The notes under the pieces were generated by a model. The model had not been told where the DNA came from. It saw only the letters and a list, made by a program, of their open reading frames with translations, and did no database searches. A stretch of 64,000 bases of DNA, taken from contig CP081161.1 of NCBI GenBank assembly GCA_025141675.1, forward strand, positions 3,387,501-3,451,500, given 5' to 3'. The DNA is from Rhodobacteraceae bacterium S2214. Its GTDB lineage: Bacteria > Pseudomonadota > Alphaproteobacteria > Rhodobacterales > Rhodobacteraceae. A program made the translations under genes and the position numbers. This document shows positions 8,225-16,052 of the stretch, one piece after another; within the stretch, counting starts at the first letter, position 1, and every line of letters begins with the position of its first letter.

Positions 8225-9309
8225 AAGACGATGCCAACCGGACCAACGGCCAAACGATTCCCAACGGGATGCTTGAGGACAACTATCCCCGCAACATGTG
8301 GTGGGTGGCGGCGCACCGCGATGAGGTGACGACGAAACCGCTGGCGCGATGGCTGCTGGAAACACCTGTGGTGCTTTACCGGCTAGAGGATGGCACGCCC
8401 GCCGCACTTTATGATCGCTGCCCGCATCGTTGGGCACCGCTGTCTGAAGGACATGTTCGTGACGACAAGATCATCTGCCCCTACCACGGGATGGAGTTCA
8501 ATACCGCGGGGCGCTGTACCAAAGCACCGACCCAGCACATGAAACCCAAAACCGCCGAAATTCCGTCTTTTGCAGTGCGCGATGCCGGGGCTTATGTCTG
8601 GATTTGGATGGGCGATCAGGATGCCATTGATTGTGACCCGCCAGAAGTCGGCTATCAGACAGACCCCGACTGGACGCCAGTGCATGGGTATTACGAGGTC
8701 GCAGCCAACTGGATGCTGATCCGCGAGAATGTTTTGGACCTGACGCACATCGCCTTTCTGCATAAGAACACCTTCAAGCAGGACGATTGGATCACGGCGC
8801 CCGACACCTACATGGACGGCGAGACAATTTGCTACGAACAGGAATTCGACCTTGCGCCGCTGTCACCGCTGTTCTGCGCAGGCATGGGGCTGCCCGAAGA
8901 CAAGCCGATCAAGCGGGTGCAAAAGGGACGAATGCCGTCACTGGCCATTTCGTTTTCGGACTGGAATGTGCATGATCCTAACCCAGATGCGGGCAAACGG
9001 TCCGATTTCATCGTGCGTGGCTGCCATATCGTGACACCTGCGCAGCGCGGTAAAACGCACTATTTCTGGATGGCCGCGTTTGACGTACCTTCGCTGACAG
9101 ATGAGGTTGCCGAAAAGACACGCGCGAGCGTGACTGCCGCGTTTGACGAAGACAAACACCTGCTTGAAAAACTGCAAGCCAGCGTTGCCGCCGATCCACG
9201 CGGGCTCGACTTCTTAGAAGTGACGCTGGGGGCTGATGGCGCGGGGATCAAGGTTCGGCAAATCCTGAACAAAAAGCTTAAGGCCGAAGGGCGGTCGCTT
9301 TCGCGTTGA
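8221..9309 (+). CDS. Rieske non-haem iron oxygenase, VanA-like, 362 aa
   Basis: Oxygenase component of an aromatic-ring or O/N-demethylating Rieske system. The Rieske cluster is bound by C67 and H69 (CPHR) and by C86 and H89 (CPYHG). The mononuclear iron site is in ENVLDLTHIAFLH, with H176 and H181. The C-terminal half is the vanillate-demethylase type. VanA-like enzymes hydroxylate a methyl group, which is lost as formaldehyde, and need a reductase (VanB type); none is encoded nearby. The start overlaps the PanB-like stop as ATGA. With the DmdA-like and PanB-like neighbours this suggests removal of a methyl group and handling of the released one-carbon unit. Confidence 0.85.
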   Translation: MKDDANRTNGQTIPNGMLEDNYPRNMWWVAAHRDEVTTKPLARWLLETPVVLYRLEDGTPAALYDRCPHRWAPLSEGHVRDDKIICPYHGMEFNTAGRCTKAPTQHMKPKTAEIPSFAVRDAGAYVWIWMGDQDAIDCDPPEVGYQTDPDWTPVHGYYEVAANWMLIRENVLDLTHIAFLHKNTFKQDDWITAPDTYMDGETICYEQEFDLAPLSPLFCAGMGLPEDKPIKRVQKGRMPSLAISFSDWNVHDPNPDAGKRSDFIVRGCHIVTPAQRGKTHYFWMAAFDVPSLTDEVAEKTRASVTAAFDEDKHLLEKLQASVAADPRGLDFLEVTLGADGAGIKVRQILNKKLKAEGRSLSR

Positions 9310-9328
9310 TTGGGTGCGTAGCGCGCAT

Positions 9329-9766
9329 TTAACGGGATCCAACCGGGAACTTCCGATCATAGACCAGCGAAAAGACATAGGTGTACCCAACGACGAAGGT
9401 TGTGACGACGATGTCCGTCGATATCGCCTGCAACATGCTGAAATCGAACCACCACATGTAGATCGGAATCGAAGTGATCAGCAGCGACATTTCGAAACCG
9501 ACGGCATGCAGGATTCGGCCCATGGTCGAACGGTCGGACGCAACGCGGCCCGATTTGGCGTCAAACCTGTCAAAGACCCAATTATAAATCAGCCCCATCA
9601 CCATTGCCTTTAGCACAAGAATGACCCCGAGCACGCCAACTTCGGCGATGCTTTTATCCAAGAGCAAGGCACCGGCGGGCACGAGAATTGCCATGAGGAT
9701 AACTTCAAAGGCCACCGTGTATTGAACGCGTTCGCGCCCGCTGCGCAAAGCCGTGTTGTTAGCCAT
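9329..9766 (-). CDS. PACE-family efflux transporter, 145 aa
   Basis: Four-helix inner-membrane protein of the proteobacterial antimicrobial compound efflux family (AceI type), which exports chlorhexidine and other cationic compounds or short diamines using the proton gradient. Two tandem transmembrane-pair domains are visible. Their conserved motifs are RERVQYTVAFE and WVFDRFD in the first half, and RILHAVGFE with the C-terminal VYDRKFP in the second. The acidic residue in the first helix (FE) is the expected ion-coupling position. It is monocistronic and convergent with the Rieske gene. Nothing in the context indicates its natural substrate. Confidence 0.85.
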   Translation of the reverse strand: MANNTALRSGRERVQYTVAFEVILMAILVPAGALLLDKSIAEVGVLGVILVLKAMVMGLIYNWVFDRFDAKSGRVASDRSTMGRILHAVGFEMSLLITSIPIYMWWFDFSMLQAISTDIVVTTFVVGYTYVFSLVYDRKFPVGSR

Positions 9767-9897
9767 TTGCCAAGCTCCTGTTTTGTATTGCCGCCCGCAA
9801 TATGTCAGGCACGGCGCGCTGGTAGTTCAGTTGATCGCCGTTTGCGATCAAAGCGTCTTTGTCCGATGTGATTTGTGTCGTTGGGCGGTCGTTGTCG

Positions 9898-10962
9898 TTA
9901 TTTTGTGTTGAATGGCGTCAGGGCGATGTCGCCGAATTGGCCCGCATAGGCATGAACCGCAGGCGAACCGCCAAGATGCATCAGCAGGATTTTCGCGTCC
10001 GACGCGAACCGGTTCTGTGCGGCCAGATCCAGAAGACCGCGGATCGCGCGGCCTTCGTAAACCGGATCGGCGATAAGCCCTTCTGTGGTGGCCATCAGGC
10101 GAATACCCTCTTTGATCGCATCATCGGCATAGCCGTAGTCAGCATCGTTTGAGGCAATCACCGTGACATCATTTTCCTCAACCAGCTCGGGCAATTCTAA
10201 GACCGCGAGGGCTTCGTTCGCTAACTCGCGGACCCGCCGCGTTTTGATTGCTGTCTCGCCGTCATCGGCGATCCCGATAATCTTGGTTGGGACGCCGAGC
10301 GCCTTGAAGCCAGCAACCAGACCCGCCTGCGTGCTGCTCGATCCCGTCGTATGAACCAAGTGGTCGAAGAACACGCCAGTCTGCTGCATTTGCATCGCTA
10401 GTTCGATGGCGCAGTTCATGTACCCCATACTGCCAAGGGGGTGTTCCGATGCACCCCCAGGTATCAGGTAGGGTCGATGACCCTGCGCGCGTAAATGAGC
10501 CATGAATTCTTCCAGCGGTCCCTGATCTTCGATCGGGCGTTCTGTTTCGTCGATATACAGCTCTGCCCCCAACATATGGCTCAGCAGTATGTTGCCCACA
10601 TGACGGTAATTCGGGCCTGCGTCCTTGGTCCAAGCGCAATGCAGCAACGCGCATTTCATGCCCGCTTTGGCGGCTGCCGCTGCAGTCTGGCGGGTGTGGT
10701 TGGACTGGATTGCACCAACAGTCACCAGCATATCGCACCCTTTGCCCAGCGCGTCCCCTGTCAGAAATTCGAGTTTACGTGTCTTATTTCCGCCCCCTTC
10801 AAGTCCGGACAGATCATCGCGTTTCATCCACAATTCAGGACCGTTCAGCAGTTGGCCAAAATTGCGCAGTGGGTGCAACGGCGTTGGCAGTTGCGCCAAC
10901 GCGAACCTTGGTAGTCTGGACAGGCGTGTAGTTAGATCAAGGATAAGGGATTCATCGAACAT
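9898..10962 (-). CDS. PLP-dependent D-cysteine desulfhydrase / L-cysteate sulfo-lyase family, 354 aa
   Basis: Tryptophan-synthase-beta-fold enzyme of the ACC-deaminase/DcyD/CuyA group. The PLP lysine is K60 in GGGNKTRKLEF. SNHTRQTAAAAAKAG and the glycine-rich phosphate loop TTGSSSTQAG are also typical. The group beta-eliminates D-cysteine or, in marine roseobacters, releases sulfite from L-cysteate (CuyA), giving pyruvate and ammonia. A divergent LysR gene at 11067 is compatible with substrate induction. No sulfite exporter or sulfite oxidase is adjacent, so the cysteate role is not confirmed. I chose the ATG at 10962 (MFDESLILDL), as the longer frame runs into the regulator's promoter. Confidence 0.8.
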   Translation of the reverse strand: MFDESLILDLTTRLSRLPRFALAQLPTPLHPLRNFGQLLNGPELWMKRDDLSGLEGGGNKTRKLEFLTGDALGKGCDMLVTVGAIQSNHTRQTAAAAAKAGMKCALLHCAWTKDAGPNYRHVGNILLSHMLGAELYIDETERPIEDQGPLEEFMAHLRAQGHRPYLIPGGASEHPLGSMGYMNCAIELAMQMQQTGVFFDHLVHTTGSSSTQAGLVAGFKALGVPTKIIGIADDGETAIKTRRVRELANEALAVLELPELVEENDVTVIASNDADYGYADDAIKEGIRLMATTEGLIADPVYEGRAIRGLLDLAAQNRFASDAKILLMHLGGSPAVHAYAGQFGDIALTPFNTK

Positions 10963-11040
10963 ATCGAAACCTTTGGCCAGCATGGAGGGTGGTGCATTCC
11001 AAATTTTACTATCTGTTTTTTGCTGCGATCCAGTTAGTAT

Positions 11041-11059
11041 CTGTCTGAAAATCAGACAG
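11041..11059. promoter_or_regulatory. Perfect 8-3-8 inverted repeat, likely LysR operator
   Basis: CTGTCTGA AAA TCAGACAG lies 7 bp before the LysR start codon at 11067 and 78 bp upstream of the divergent PLP-enzyme gene. It fits autoregulation by the LysR protein. A second LysR gene in the window has an AAA-centred palindrome in the same place (21399 to 21423). Confidence 0.6.
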
Positions 11060-11066
11060 GTTAGAC

Positions 11067-11972
11067 ATGCCGAATACAGAAATCCTGCGTGCTTTTGTCT
11101 ATGCGGCTGACCTTGGATCGTTCTCCGCAGCGGCGCGGCGTCTGGGCAGAGCCCATTCAGCAGTTTCGACCGCGATTGCGAATCTTGAAATTGATTGTGG
11201 CGTTCCGCTTTTTGATCGCAGCGGGCGCAGCCCCATCCTGACCCCTCAAGGGCAAGCTCTGCTACCGCATGCACGCGGCGTTCTTCTGGGTACGACCGAG
11301 TTCATGGCGATGGCAAATTCCATGGCCGAAGGGATCGAGACCCACGTGTCCCTTTCGGTCGAAAAAGGCATTAGTACAGAACCGCTTATGCCCTTGCTTC
11401 GCGCGTTCACACAGCGGTTCAGTTCGGTTTCACTGGAAGTCACGACGCCCAGCTCCAACGATTCAGCCGACATGCTACGCAACGGCAGAACAGATATCGG
11501 CCTTATGGCGGAACAAGAGGGTTACCCGACTGGCCTGCAATTTCGCGGACTTGGCTATTCTAAACTGATCCCGGTCTGCGCACCTGACCATGCGTTGGCG
11601 CAGAACGATGACGCCTCTTATCGTGACCTACGGCGCCATAGACAAATCCTGCGCCACAAAGATCCGGTCAAAGGAACATCACAGCAAAACGAAAAGAAGA
11701 GCGCCGCAGTTTGGCACGCGGAAGATCCCGATTTGATCATCGACTTTGTCCGTGCCGGATTTGGTTGGGCCGAATTGCCACTATCGCTCGTCAAGCAACC
11801 GATTGAACGCAAAGAACTCGTTCGGCTCAATTATGCGTTTCAGCAAAACGACCTACTGGAAGGCATTGATCTGGTTTGGACCGAACGACGGGCATTGGGG
11901 GTCGCCGGGCAATGGCTGCGGGATGAAATGCTAAAGTTTCCTCAAACGACTTGGTTGGAAGAACCGTTCTAA
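11067..11972 (+). CDS. LysR-family transcriptional regulator, 301 aa
   Basis: Winged helix-turn-helix at residues 1 to 60 (LRAFVYAADLGSFSAAARRL, AHSAVSTAIANLE, then FDRSGRSPILTPQG), followed by a periplasmic-binding-like effector domain to the C-terminus. It is divergent from the D-cysteine desulfhydrase/cysteate lyase gene with 104 bp between the starts, so that gene is its likely target. Its own operator candidate overlaps the start region. The effector is unknown. The length is normal for the family. Confidence 0.88.
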   Translation: MPNTEILRAFVYAADLGSFSAAARRLGRAHSAVSTAIANLEIDCGVPLFDRSGRSPILTPQGQALLPHARGVLLGTTEFMAMANSMAEGIETHVSLSVEKGISTEPLMPLLRAFTQRFSSVSLEVTTPSSNDSADMLRNGRTDIGLMAEQEGYPTGLQFRGLGYSKLIPVCAPDHALAQNDDASYRDLRRHRQILRHKDPVKGTSQQNEKKSAAVWHAEDPDLIIDFVRAGFGWAELPLSLVKQPIERKELVRLNYAFQQNDLLEGIDLVWTERRALGVAGQWLRDEMLKFPQTTWLEEPF

Positions 11973-11999
11973 GGCCGATGCTTTTACCCGCCTCAGCTA

Positions 12000-12368
12000 T
12001 TATCTCGCGTCGAAGATCTCGCGCGAGGCTTGAACATCTGCATGGCGATGTGCCGCCCATTCGGTCAGGCCGCGCAGCAATGGCAATAATTCTTCTCCGA
12101 GGGCGGTCAACGTGTAACGCACCGCAACAGGTGGTCCCGGATCGACATCACGACGCAGGTAGCCGTCGCGTTCCAGACTGCGCAGGTTCTCGGTCAGGAC
12201 GCGCTGTGTGACGTCGCCAATCGTGCGTTTCAACTCACCGAAACGGAGCGTCCCGTCTTCCAAGGCTAGGACAATCAGCACCTGCCATTTACCCGTGACT
12301 TTCGACAGCACCTGCCGGACCGGACAATTCGCAGCATCATCTTTGGTCAGCGCGGTTACGTTAAGCAT
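12000..12368 (-). CDS. HxlR-family transcriptional regulator, 122 aa
   Basis: Small winged-helix regulator with the family's N-terminal cysteine (NCPVRQVLSKVTGKW). The core is LRFGELKRTIGDVTQRVLTE, LRSLERDGYLRR, and a wing ending VRYTLTALGEEL. Many HxlR proteins sense aldehydes, quinones or redox state through that cysteine. The ATG at 12368 has AGGAAC 5 nt upstream. It is divergent from the tandem SnoaL gene with 91 bp between starts, which contain a 15-bp direct repeat (12385 to 12417) as probable operator. Convergent with LysR on its other side. Confidence 0.88.
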   Translation of the reverse strand: MLNVTALTKDDAANCPVRQVLSKVTGKWQVLIVLALEDGTLRFGELKRTIGDVTQRVLTENLRSLERDGYLRRDVDPGPPVAVRYTLTALGEELLPLLRGLTEWAAHRHADVQASREIFDAR

Positions 12369-12384
12369 ACTTGGTTCCTAAATA

Positions 12385-12417
12385 GTGCGTAATTGATACT
12401 AGGTGCGAATTTGATAC
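12385..12417. promoter_or_regulatory. 15-bp direct repeat between HxlR and SnoaL genes
   Basis: GTGCGTAATTGATAC at 12385 to 12399 and GTGCGAATTTGATAC at 12403 to 12417 match at 13 of 15 positions and are 18 bp apart. They sit in the divergent promoter region. Tandem sites of this kind are plausible HxlR binding sites; this is inferred from position. Confidence 0.45.
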
Positions 12418-12459
12418 CAATATTTGCATAACGAATCAATTGTCATAAAGGAACAGAAA

Positions 12460-13230
12460 ATGACACCTACAGACCTAGTTCTGGCTGCAGTCGCAGCTAT
12501 CTTCGTCGACACAGATGTTGATGCCGCCCGCGCGCTTGTTGCCCCCGATTATATTCAACACAACGTCGCCGTGCCGACAGGGGCGGATCCGATCCTTGGC
12601 TTCATTCCCGCATTGGAAGAAAGCGGGATCGCACTGACGACCCACCGCGTGATCACCGAGGGTGACATGGTTGTTTTGCACAACACTTACGATAACGCTC
12701 AGGCGCTTGGGGCTGAAACTCTGGTGGCGTTTGATGTCTTCCGCGTGGATGACGGCCAAGTGGTTGAACACTGGGACAATCTTCAGGTGCCCCCCGCCGC
12801 AACGGTTTCAGGACGTTCGATGACCGATGGCCCGACCGACGTCGTTGACCTTGAACAGACAGCTGCGAACAAGGCGCTAGTCGAAGGGTTTGTGAAGGAT
12901 GTGCTGCAAGGTGGCGCGCCGGAACGCATTACGGACTATGTTTCGACCGAAACCTATTTGCAGCATAACCCAATGGTTGGTGACGGACTTGATGGTCTTG
13001 GTGCGGCCCTAGCGGCGATGGCAGAGGCCGGACAGGCAATGGCCTATGCGGAAACGCATATCGTGGTGGCGGAAGGCAACTTTGTCTTCGCGGCATCAGA
13101 AGGCACGATCGGCGAAACACCGACCGCGTTCTTTGATCTGTTCCGCGTCGAGAATGGCCTAATCGTGGAACATTGGGACACGGTTTCCGAAATTCCAGCA
13201 GATATGCCCCACGACAACGGCAAGTTCTGA
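12460..13230 (+). CDS. Tandem SnoaL-like (NTF2-fold) protein, 256 aa
   Basis: Two copies of a SnoaL/polyketide-cyclase-like domain are fused head to tail. In the first, DYIQHN is followed by FDVFRVDDGQVVEHWD near residues 90 to 105. In the second, TYLQHNPMV is followed by FFDLFRVENGLIVEHWDT near the C-terminus. Single-domain members are about 130 residues, so this is an internal duplication. NTF2-fold proteins bind small hydrophobic ligands or act as isomerases or hydrolases; the activity here is unknown. The ATG at 12460 has an AAGGAAC ribosome binding site 6 to 8 nt upstream, which decides against the in-frame ATG at 12424. Probably under the divergent HxlR regulator. Confidence 0.8.
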   Translation: MTPTDLVLAAVAAIFVDTDVDAARALVAPDYIQHNVAVPTGADPILGFIPALEESGIALTTHRVITEGDMVVLHNTYDNAQALGAETLVAFDVFRVDDGQVVEHWDNLQVPPAATVSGRSMTDGPTDVVDLEQTAANKALVEGFVKDVLQGGAPERITDYVSTETYLQHNPMVGDGLDGLGAALAAMAEAGQAMAYAETHIVVAEGNFVFAASEGTIGETPTAFFDLFRVENGLIVEHWDTVSEIPADMPHDNGKF

Positions 13231-13239
13231 ACCACGACG

Positions 13240-13269
13240 GATGCGGCTTCGGATTTCCGGGGCCGCATC
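13240..13269 (+). terminator. Hairpin after the SnoaL gene
   Basis: GATGCGGC and GCCGCATC form an 8-bp stem with a small inner stem (CGG ATTT CCG), starting 9 nt after the stop codon. There is no clear T-run, so it may be a weak terminator or a 3'-stabilising structure. Confidence 0.4.
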
Positions 13270-13360
13270 TGCCAAAGAAGATAAGTCATTGAACAGTCGA
13301 CCTGCCTGATTTCGAAATAGACGACTCGAAGCAAAGGCACGCTTGGTCAGCCCCCCAAAC

Positions 13361-13392
13361 AAAAAAGGCCGTAGCGGATGCTACGGCCTTTC
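13361..13392 (-). terminator. Rho-independent terminator of rpsD
   Basis: An 11-bp perfect stem AAGGCCGTAGC / GCTACGGCCTT with loop GGAT is followed on the minus strand by a run of T (the A tract at 13361 to 13366). It starts 22 bp past the rpsD stop codon. Confidence 0.85.
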
Positions 13393-13413
13393 CAGTAATC
13401 ATATGAAGAACGA

Positions 13414-14034
13414 TTAGTTCTTCGCGTAGAATTCGACCACGAGGTTTGGTTCCATCGCGACTGGGTAAGGAACGTCGCCCAGTGTTGGTGTGCGTGTGAA
13501 TTCACAAGTCATTTTGTTGTGGTCAACAGCCATGTAGTCAGGCACGTCGCGCTCTGGCAATTGGGATGCCACGAGAACGATTTCCAACTGACGGGACTTG
13601 TCGCGCACTGCGATCACGTCGCCTTCGGACACACGGTAAGACGCGATGTTCACTTTCTTGCCGTTCACTGTCACGTGGCCGTGGTTCACGAACTGACGTG
13701 CTGCGAAGATTGTTGGAACAAACTTGGCGCGGTACACAACAGCGTCCAAACGACGCTCAAGCAAACCGATCAAGTTTTCACCAGTGTCGCCTTTTACACG
13801 CTCAGCTTCGGCGTAGATGCGGCGGAATTGCTTCTCTGTCAGGTCGCCGTAGTAACCCTTCAGTTTTTGCTTCGCACGCAGCTGGATACCGAAGTCGGAC
13901 AATTTGCCCTTGCGGCGCTGACCGTGCTGGCCGGGGCCGTATTCGCGACGGTTCACTGGGGACTTAGGACGGCCCCAGATGTTTTCGCCCATACGGCGGT
14001 CAATTTTGTACTTGGCAGCGGTACGTTTAGTCAT
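13414..14034 (-). CDS. rpsD: 30S ribosomal protein S4, 206 aa
   Basis: Primary 16S rRNA-binding protein of the small subunit body. The N-terminal segment ([20 protein letters not shown]) and the [11 protein letters not shown] motif are typical of alphaproteobacterial S4. The S4 RNA-binding domain is near residues 95 to 160 ([33 protein letters not shown]). It stands alone, not within the alpha operon, as is common in alphaproteobacteria. A strong AAGGAG ribosome binding site precedes the ATG, and a clear terminator follows. This is the most reliable core-genome anchor in the window. Confidence 0.98.
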   Translation of the reverse strand: MTKRTAAKYKIDRRMGENIWGRPKSPVNRREYGPGQHGQRRKGKLSDFGIQLRAKQKLKGYYGDLTEKQFRRIYAEAERVKGDTGENLIGLLERRLDAVVYRAKFVPTIFAARQFVNHGHVTVNGKKVNIASYRVSEGDVIAVRDKSRQLEIVLVASQLPERDVPDYMAVDHNKMTCEFTRTPTLGDVPYPVAMEPNLVVEFYAKN

Positions 14035-14225
14035 ACGCTGATCTCCTTCGTTATATGCGCCCCGAAAGGCATGAAGGGCGTTGTCCTTTTTGCGGATTTT
14101 GCCGCAATGACAGGGTTCCTCTTGCGAGGTCCACCAACACCAATGAATGGGCGGCTTATAGAGGTGCGCCAGACAGAGTCAACGGCTACTTGCGCCCATA
14201 TGAAATTAGCGTCAAGTGTGGCGTC

Positions 14226-14690
14226 ATGACTGACCAGAACACCCCCCGATTACTAGATTTTATTGGTGCATTTGCCACAGGCGGCCTGCTGACCTTGATG
14301 GTCTGGTTCAACGGCACATTGGCGGTCACCGGATCGCTGCTGTTTGCGTCTTGGGTCCCGCATGTGACCGGATCGCTTTTGGCCATTATTGTATTGCTAG
14401 CGATGCGTCCGAAGAAGGCCAAACCAACGGTCAAAGTTCCATGGTGGGCTTATCTTGGTGGCATATCGGGTGCTGTCACTGTCATGCTGACATCGGCCAC
14501 GATGAATTCGGCACTGGCGATTTCGGGCACGATTGCGTTGGGTTTGGCTGGGCAAATGGTCTTTAGTCTTGTGGCTGACAAATGGGGGATGATGGGACTG
14601 CCGCAGCGCAATCCGACCGCCCGCGACATGCTGGCGCTGGGGTTGATCATGGCTGGATCGGTCATTCTTATCTTCTTCGGGGGCGTATAG
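14226..14690 (+). CDS. DMT-family transporter subunit (DUF606/YdcZ), first of a pair, 154 aa
   Basis: Small inner-membrane protein with about five transmembrane helices (for example TGGLLTLMVWF, LLAIIVLLAM, LALGLIMAGSVILIFFGGV) and the internal PWWAYLGGISGAVTV motif. This is the YdcZ/DUF606 half-size version of drug/metabolite transporters, which usually occur as adjacent pairs and probably act as heterodimers. The next gene begins on the base after its stop codon. I chose ATG 14226 (MTDQNTPRLL), since the longer frame is polar and not membrane-like. Upstream of the threonate-type genes, so it could carry a related metabolite; this is only suggested by position. Confidence 0.8.
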   Translation: MTDQNTPRLLDFIGAFATGGLLTLMVWFNGTLAVTGSLLFASWVPHVTGSLLAIIVLLAMRPKKAKPTVKVPWWAYLGGISGAVTVMLTSATMNSALAISGTIALGLAGQMVFSLVADKWGMMGLPQRNPTARDMLALGLIMAGSVILIFFGGV

Positions 14691-15134
14691 ATGCTTGGTT
14701 TCGCAGCACTCGCCGTCTTGGGTGGCGCATTGGTATCGTTGAGCCGTCAGATCAACGGCAGCTTGTCGATGTACACATCCGCCCTGCATTCATCCTATTG
14801 GAACCACGTGGTTGGTTTTGCCTTTATCACTGCAGTTGGGATCGCCTTTGGCGGTTTGTTCACGGGTGATCCGTGGGGTGCGCCATGGTGGGCCTATCTT
14901 GGCGGTCCGATCGGTTTTGTGTTTATCGCCGCTTCCAGTTGGGCTGTGCTGAAGATTGGTGCCGCGCAAACGGCGATGCTGATTATCGCAGGTCAGATGA
15001 TTTCGGGCGTCGCTGTCGATATCGCATTGGGCACTGCGGGTAACACGACCACGCGGATTGTTGGGGTCGCATTCATTCTTGCGGGTATGCTTGTCGCCCG
15101 ATCTGGTGCTAAACCTAAAACTAATGGGACATAA
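14691..15134 (+). CDS. DMT-family transporter subunit (DUF606/YdcZ), second of a pair, 147 aa
   Basis: Partner of the preceding gene, with the same fold and the same PWWAYLGGPIGFVFI motif near residue 65. Four to five transmembrane helices are visible, for example VGFAFITAVGIAFGGL and IVGVAFILAGMLVA. Its ATG directly abuts the stop of the first subunit, so the two are translated together in equal amount. It is 15 bp before the dehydrogenase gene of the threonate-type module and likely in the same transcript. Confidence 0.8.
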   Translation: MLGFAALAVLGGALVSLSRQINGSLSMYTSALHSSYWNHVVGFAFITAVGIAFGGLFTGDPWGAPWWAYLGGPIGFVFIAASSWAVLKIGAAQTAMLIIAGQMISGVAVDIALGTAGNTTTRIVGVAFILAGMLVARSGAKPKTNGT

Positions 15135-15149
15135 CGACGGAATACAACG

Positions 15150-16049
15150 ATGATAGACGCTACGGTTGCCGTGATTGGATTGGGGTCGATGGGATACGGC
15201 ATCGCATCATCCGCCCGTAAAGCTGGGCTTCAAGTACACGGCTTTGACGTCAACGAAGCCCAAGTCACACGGTTCCAATCTGAAGGCGGCGCGCCAGGCA
15301 CGCTTGCCGAAGTGGCCCCGACCCTATCCGCTGCTGTGATTGTCGTCCTGAATGCCGCCCAAACCGAAACCGTCTTGTTCGGCGACGACGGCATCGTGCC
15401 TAAGATGCAAGCGGGCAGCGTTGTGATCGGATGCGCGACTGTTCCTCCTGCCTTTGCCCGCGACATGGCCAAACGGTGTGCCGGACACGGTGTCCATTAT
15501 CTGGACGCCCCGATTTCCGGTGGCTCTGTCAAAGCCGCGAACGGGGCGCTAAGCGTGATGGCCTCTGGCACGCCTGACGCTTTCCTGAGCGCAGCCCCCA
15601 TTCTTGATGCGACTGCTGAAAAGGTCTTTCGTCTTGGTGATACCGCTGGTGCCGGATCTGCAATGAAAGCGGTGAACCAGCTTCTGGCTGGCGTTCATAT
15701 TGCCGCGATGGCCGAAGCCATGACGTTCGGGATAAGCCAAGGGGTCAGCGCTGAGGATTTCATGGAAGTGATCCCCGAATGTGCAGGTACGTCATGGATG
15801 CTAGAAAATCGTGGACCGCATATTGTCGACGGCGATTACACGCCCCATTCCAGCGTGAACATTTGGCCAAAAGATCTGGGCATCGTGCTGGATATTGCGA
15901 AGGAAACGAGCTTTGACGCCCCAATTACCACTGCGGCACTGAAACAGTTCGCCGCGGCAGCCGAAGCAGGGCTAGGTGGTGAAGACGACGCCGCAGTCGC
16001 CAAAGTTTATGCAGCCCAAGCCGGCCTTGATCTGCCGAAGGGCGGTTAA
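15150..16049 (+). CDS. ltnD: L-threonate/D-erythronate-type 2-dehydrogenase (beta-hydroxyacid dehydrogenase family), 299 aa
   Basis: NAD-binding Rossmann motif GLGSMGYGIA at residues 11 to 20, the substrate motif DAPISGGSVKAANGAL near 123, and the catalytic lysine segment AMKAVNQLLAGVHIAA near 172. The last, with its AGVHIAAMAEAM extension, is characteristic of the LtnD/YgbJ subfamily, which oxidises C4 sugar acids to 2-oxo-tetronates. The next two genes are OtnC-like and OtnI-like, as in the characterised threonate and erythronate pathways. This supports the assignment. Confidence 0.82.
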   Translation: MIDATVAVIGLGSMGYGIASSARKAGLQVHGFDVNEAQVTRFQSEGGAPGTLAEVAPTLSAAVIVVLNAAQTETVLFGDDGIVPKMQAGSVVIGCATVPPAFARDMAKRCAGHGVHYLDAPISGGSVKAANGALSVMASGTPDAFLSAAPILDATAEKVFRLGDTAGAGSAMKAVNQLLAGVHIAAMAEAMTFGISQGVSAEDFMEVIPECAGTSWMLENRGPHIVDGDYTPHSSVNIWPKDLGIVLDIAKETSFDAPITTAALKQFAAAAEAGLGGEDDAAVAKVYAAQAGLDLPKGG

Positions 16050-16052
16050 GCG

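Noticed and set aside
7385..8437. 350-codon minus-strand frame over the PanB-like gene
   Set aside because: Long antisense frames are common in this GC-rich DNA; the sense strand has clear family motifs, while this product is rich in His, Arg and Gly without a recognisable fold.
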